Positions 61,163 to 64,000 of a DNA stretch of 64,000 nucleotides are shown here, piece by piece. The notes beneath the pieces are model-generated. The model did no database searches and was not told the origin of the DNA. It worked only from the letters and a program-made list of their open reading frames with translations. The stretch comes from JANQIV01 sp050117315 (GTDB lineage Bacteria > Bacteroidota > Ignavibacteria > Ignavibacteriales > Melioribacteraceae): assembly GCA_050117315.1 (NCBI GenBank), contig JASFMY010000009.1, positions 22,279 to 86,278 of the forward strand, in the 5' to 3' direction. Both the position numbers and the translations under genes were made by a program. The stretch's first letter is position 1, and the number at the start of each line of letters is the position of its first letter.

Positions 61163-62337
61163 AAAAAGAAACTTTAGAACAAAGCAAAACAAAAACAAAC
61201 GGCCGCGCCAATTTTGTTTTACCCGATATTGATGTGAAGAAAACAGTTGGAGTTAAATTTGTATCAAAAGCAGTTAGCCTGACCTTTTTGATTCTATTAG
61301 CTGCTGCTGTTGTTGCATTTGCTGTAATCTTTACAGTAAAAATGGAAATCACACTTGAAGCAGACGGTATTTTGGAACCTTATAAAATAAAACAAATACA
61401 CAGCCCCGAATCTGCTTTAATAAGAGAGATACTTATTGAAAGCGGCGATACAGTTCATTACGGTCAGACCATTGCCGTTTTGGATTCTACAGAATTAAAA
61501 AGAAATTTAAACGAAATTCAAACCGAGATTAGAACTCTTCAAAACAATCTTAACAGCCTTATCGTCAAAAATAAATATCAAGAAAGAGAAAACGAAATTT
61601 TATTAAAACAATCGGAGGCAATGTTAATAAAGTCAAAAGCGGCGTTCAGAGAGAGGCTTCTGGATTATTACCCCGGTGCCGATCCGGATTCGATTTATGA
61701 GAATTATGTCCCCGGTTCCCATATTACGCTGGACTATGCAATGGCCGAAATTAAATCCGGTGAATATGATGTTGAAAATAGAAAATTACAGCAGGAAATG
61801 GTAGAGCTAAACAAATTTGAGATAGAAAAACTTAGAATCACTTTAGAAAAATACAGGAAGCAGGAAAAAGAAGTAAAAGAAAAATTATCTCATGCAATCA
61901 TCAAATCCCCTTTGGACGGAGTTGTTTTAACGGAGAATATTGACGAGCTTGAAGACAGCTATGTAGCGGAAGGAAGCCTGCTGTTTGAAATTTCCGATAT
62001 TAAAGAATGGACGGCAGTGTTATTTGTTAACGAGATTGATATACATGAAGTTGAACCCGGTAATAAAGTTAGGATTGAGTTACAAGCATTGCAGGCCGTT
62101 GAAGATGTTAAGTTGATTGAAGCGGAGGTAATTTCCGTTGCTGCTGAGCAAAATACGCAAAATGAAAATTATTCCGATTTTGCAGGACTCTACAGAATTA
62201 CTGCAAAATTAAATTTGACGGATCATGAGAAGTTAATAGTTGATAAACTTAAATACGGTTACAATGTTAAAGGCTTTGTAATAACGGATCAGGATGCAAT
62301 TTATAAATTGTTATTGAAACATATTAAAAAGTTATAA
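61159..62337 (+). CDS. HlyD-type membrane fusion protein
   Basis: A 392-residue periplasmic adaptor with one membrane helix (about 35-56), a lipoyl-like half motif (LEPYKIKQIHSPESALIREILIESGDTVHYGQTIAVLD), a coiled coil (about 110-240), the second half motif and a barrel-like end. Overlap with the ABC gene shows they work together. An outer-membrane TolC-type partner is not encoded in the window, so a shared one must exist. Confidence 0.9.
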   Translation: MKKETLEQSKTKTNGRANFVLPDIDVKKTVGVKFVSKAVSLTFLILLAAAVVAFAVIFTVKMEITLEADGILEPYKIKQIHSPESALIREILIESGDTVHYGQTIAVLDSTELKRNLNEIQTEIRTLQNNLNSLIVKNKYQERENEILLKQSEAMLIKSKAAFRERLLDYYPGADPDSIYENYVPGSHITLDYAMAEIKSGEYDVENRKLQQEMVELNKFEIEKLRITLEKYRKQEKEVKEKLSHAIIKSPLDGVVLTENIDELEDSYVAEGSLLFEISDIKEWTAVLFVNEIDIHEVEPGNKVRIELQALQAVEDVKLIEAEVISVAAEQNTQNENYSDFAGLYRITAKLNLTDHEKLIVDKLKYGYNVKGFVITDQDAIYKLLLKHIKKL

Positions 62338-62339
62338 AT

Positions 62340-63146
62340 ATGAATGAAGAATATTACTACGGTGCATTCTGTGAATATGCCGGTAAAGAAGTTAGAAAAT
62401 ATTTAAAATCTGCTACGGGAAAGAATGTAAAAATTGGTGTTGTTGACAGCGGCTGGGATTGCAGTTTAGCCGACTCAAGAATAAAAAAAGGAATCTGCTT
62501 GGTTGATCCCGATGATGAATTGTCGCTTAAAATATCGGATAATTTTCAAGATCAAAACGGGCACGGCACTTCCTGTACCGATATAATTCTAAGACTTGCT
62601 CCCGACTCCTATATTTACCCGGTAAAAGTTTTCGGCAGACGTATTGAAACATCCGTTAATATTCTAATTGAAGCAATTAAATGGGCAATTGAAAATGAAA
62701 TAAAAATCCTGAATTTTAGCCTGGGAACAAAATTAACGGAAGCTCTTGAATCGCTTTATAGGGCATGTGAATACGCCAGGCAAAAAGGAATAATCGTAGT
62801 TTCGGCAAATACAAATGCTATTGACGATTATAGTTACCCTGCTATATTCGAGAATTCAATTGGTGTTGAAATAGGGAACACGGAAAATATTTTTGAATTT
62901 GATTTTATTGAAGATGAAGCTATAGAATGTAAAGCAAAAGGAAGGTTTTCCGACGTTCTTTCGTTGAATAATCTGAGAATTGCTTCCGGCGGCAACAGTT
63001 TTGCTGCACCTGTAATAACCGGCTTAACAAGTTTGTTTATAGAAAGAAATCCGGGTAGCAACCTGGATGATGTTAGAAACTTCCTAAATAATTTTTCGTC
63101 ATCCTTTAAAAAAAGAAATGAAGCTGATCTTGCTACTTTAAGATAA
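62340..63146 (+). CDS. Small subtilisin-like serine protease (S8), LanP candidate
   Basis: A 268-residue S8 peptidase with a full triad: Asp36 (GVVDSGWD), His75 (NGHGTSC) and Ser220 (GGNSFAAP). There is no signal peptide or propeptide, so it acts in the cytoplasm. It starts 2 bp after the adaptor gene and ends convergently with the next gene. Class I lanthipeptide leaders are often removed by such LanP enzymes, so this is the best candidate for leader cleavage near the QGTxxG block. The cleavage site itself is not defined. Confidence 0.88.
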   Translation: MNEEYYYGAFCEYAGKEVRKYLKSATGKNVKIGVVDSGWDCSLADSRIKKGICLVDPDDELSLKISDNFQDQNGHGTSCTDIILRLAPDSYIYPVKVFGRRIETSVNILIEAIKWAIENEIKILNFSLGTKLTEALESLYRACEYARQKGIIVVSANTNAIDDYSYPAIFENSIGVEIGNTENIFEFDFIEDEAIECKAKGRFSDVLSLNNLRIASGGNSFAAPVITGLTSLFIERNPGSNLDDVRNFLNNFSSSFKKRNEADLATLR

Positions 63147-63894
63147 ACCCAATTCTTTCTAATTTCCCGTCAATATTTGTTCGTGGAGATATTCCAAAAA
63201 TTTTACAGAGCAATGGATAAATATCAATATTCCAGAGAGTACCGGTTTTAAATCCCTTTCTAAAAGATGGACCCTTTGCAATAAAAATTCCGTGCATATC
63301 CAGGTGATCCTTTTCATATCCGTGATTACCGCCTATTTTACTCACGTAATCATTTTCTCCAAGATTATATGCAACAGACCAGCCTAAATCAGCAACTACT
63401 AAAATCGGCAGGATAAACGGATGTTTATTATAAAAATAGTAATCAGGAATTTCTTCTTTTAGATAAACTTTATAATGGTCTTCGGTTGCTTTCAGTGTAT
63501 TATAAACGGATTCTACCAAACTGGAATCCGCATCAATTGCAGTAAAGGTTCCCATATCCTGTAAATACAGGGATTCCGTATCAATAATATTATCAAGCTC
63601 TATAACTCTTTCGTTTGAAATTTCCGTCATTCCATGGTCGGCTACTATAATTATGTTTGTACTGTCTATTAAACCTATTTCTGCTAATTCTTTTTCGAGG
63701 TAACCTATAACACTATCTACCCGTGAAATGGATGAATCGATTTCCGGCGAATCAGGTCCATATTCATGTCCGTAAGAATCCGTATCATGGATATATAGTG
63801 TAATAAATTTTGGCCTCTTGTTTATAGGGAGTTGCAGCCAATTAATAATACCGTCAGCCCTTTCCGTATAAGGTTTGTTGAACGAAACCGCCAA
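63133..63894 (-). pseudogene. Type I phosphodiesterase/nucleotide pyrophosphatase, N-terminally truncated
   Basis: The C-terminal two thirds of an alkaline-phosphatase-superfamily phosphodiesterase (ENPP type): YIHDTDSYGHEYGPDS with metal ligands, IIIVADHGMTEI and GNHGYEKDHLDMHGIFIAKGPSF. The N-terminal metal site with the nucleophile Thr and any signal peptide are missing; sequence similarity ends near 63925. It overlaps the S8 gene by 14 bp tail to tail. Probably dead; it marks the right border of the lanthipeptide locus. Confidence 0.75.
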
Positions 63895-63975
63895 AGCGGC
63901 AGCACCGTGTTCATTGAAATATTGAGTGAGTATTTTTTATATTCTCTCATCACCACAAAAATTAAGGAGTAAGAA

Positions 63976-64000
63976 ATGGGAGAATTAAGAGAAAAAATGC
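63976..64000 (+). CDS. Start of a gene cut by the window end
   Basis: AAGGAG lies 7 bp before ATG 63976, which opens MGELREKM. Too short to identify. Confidence 0.5.

Overview
The window is AT-rich DNA from a Gram-negative member of the Bacteroidota/Ignavibacteriota (FCB) group. The evidence is the set of lineage-typical features: FecI/FecR pairs with TonB-dependent receptors, Por-secretion (T9SS) C-terminal sorting domains, a DUF6261 gene, M16 peptidase pairs and thioredoxin lipoproteins. A deep-branching Ignavibacteria-like organism is my best guess, but there is no 16S gene here to settle it.

Layout. 1-13.4 kb: the end of an M16 peptidase, then a FecI/FecR/TonB-receptor/TlpA locus flanked by two near-duplicate DsbD-type reductases; the receptor is frameshifted. 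13.4-15.3 kb: a decayed IS4-type element with a small inverted-repeat element sitting at its deletion point, and a broken outer-membrane gene. 15.3-20.8 kb: a likely phosphate-starvation operon. A four-repeat, 11-bp-period Pho-type box precedes a TonB-dependent receptor, a beta-propeller phytase-like lipoprotein and a Tat-type metallophosphoesterase. 21-28.9 kb: two tandem secreted proteins, a TPM protein, then a glycyl radical enzyme with its activase and an Xaa-Pro aminopeptidase. The catalytic positions of the radical enzyme match trans-4-hydroxyproline dehydratase, so the group probably recycles (hydroxy)proline peptides. 29-31.5 kb: a gene graveyard (truncated adenosine deaminase, T9SS tails, DUF1579 remnant, an ISAs1 deletion derivative). 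32-44.1 kb: ordinary chromosome (suhB, cmk, rpsA, mtaB, truA, crotonase, paired M16 peptidases).

44.5-63.1 kb is the most interesting part: a class I lanthipeptide-type RiPP locus. It has a split LanB dehydratase (glutamylation protein plus separate elimination protein), a LanC cyclase with an extra C-terminal domain, a lipoprotein of the erythromycin-esterase family, nine precursor genes with one nearly invariant leader and very different Cys-rich cores, and an export/processing operon (ABC transporter without C39 domain, HlyD-type adaptor, small subtilisin-like protease).

Between the precursor genes lie a tRNA-Glu(UUC)-like gene and at least five copies of it in various stages of decay. 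LanB enzymes use glutamyl-tRNA(Glu) as co-substrate. The best-preserved copy keeps the D-arm features known to be read by glutamyl-tRNA synthetase but has C instead of the near-universal U at position 33, and every copy whose loop is legible shares that C. This suggests, as inference, a tRNA dedicated to lanthipeptide dehydration rather than translation, amplified together with the precursor genes as a cassette. Degradation of most copies, and attachment-site or passive-duplication explanations, are the main caveats.
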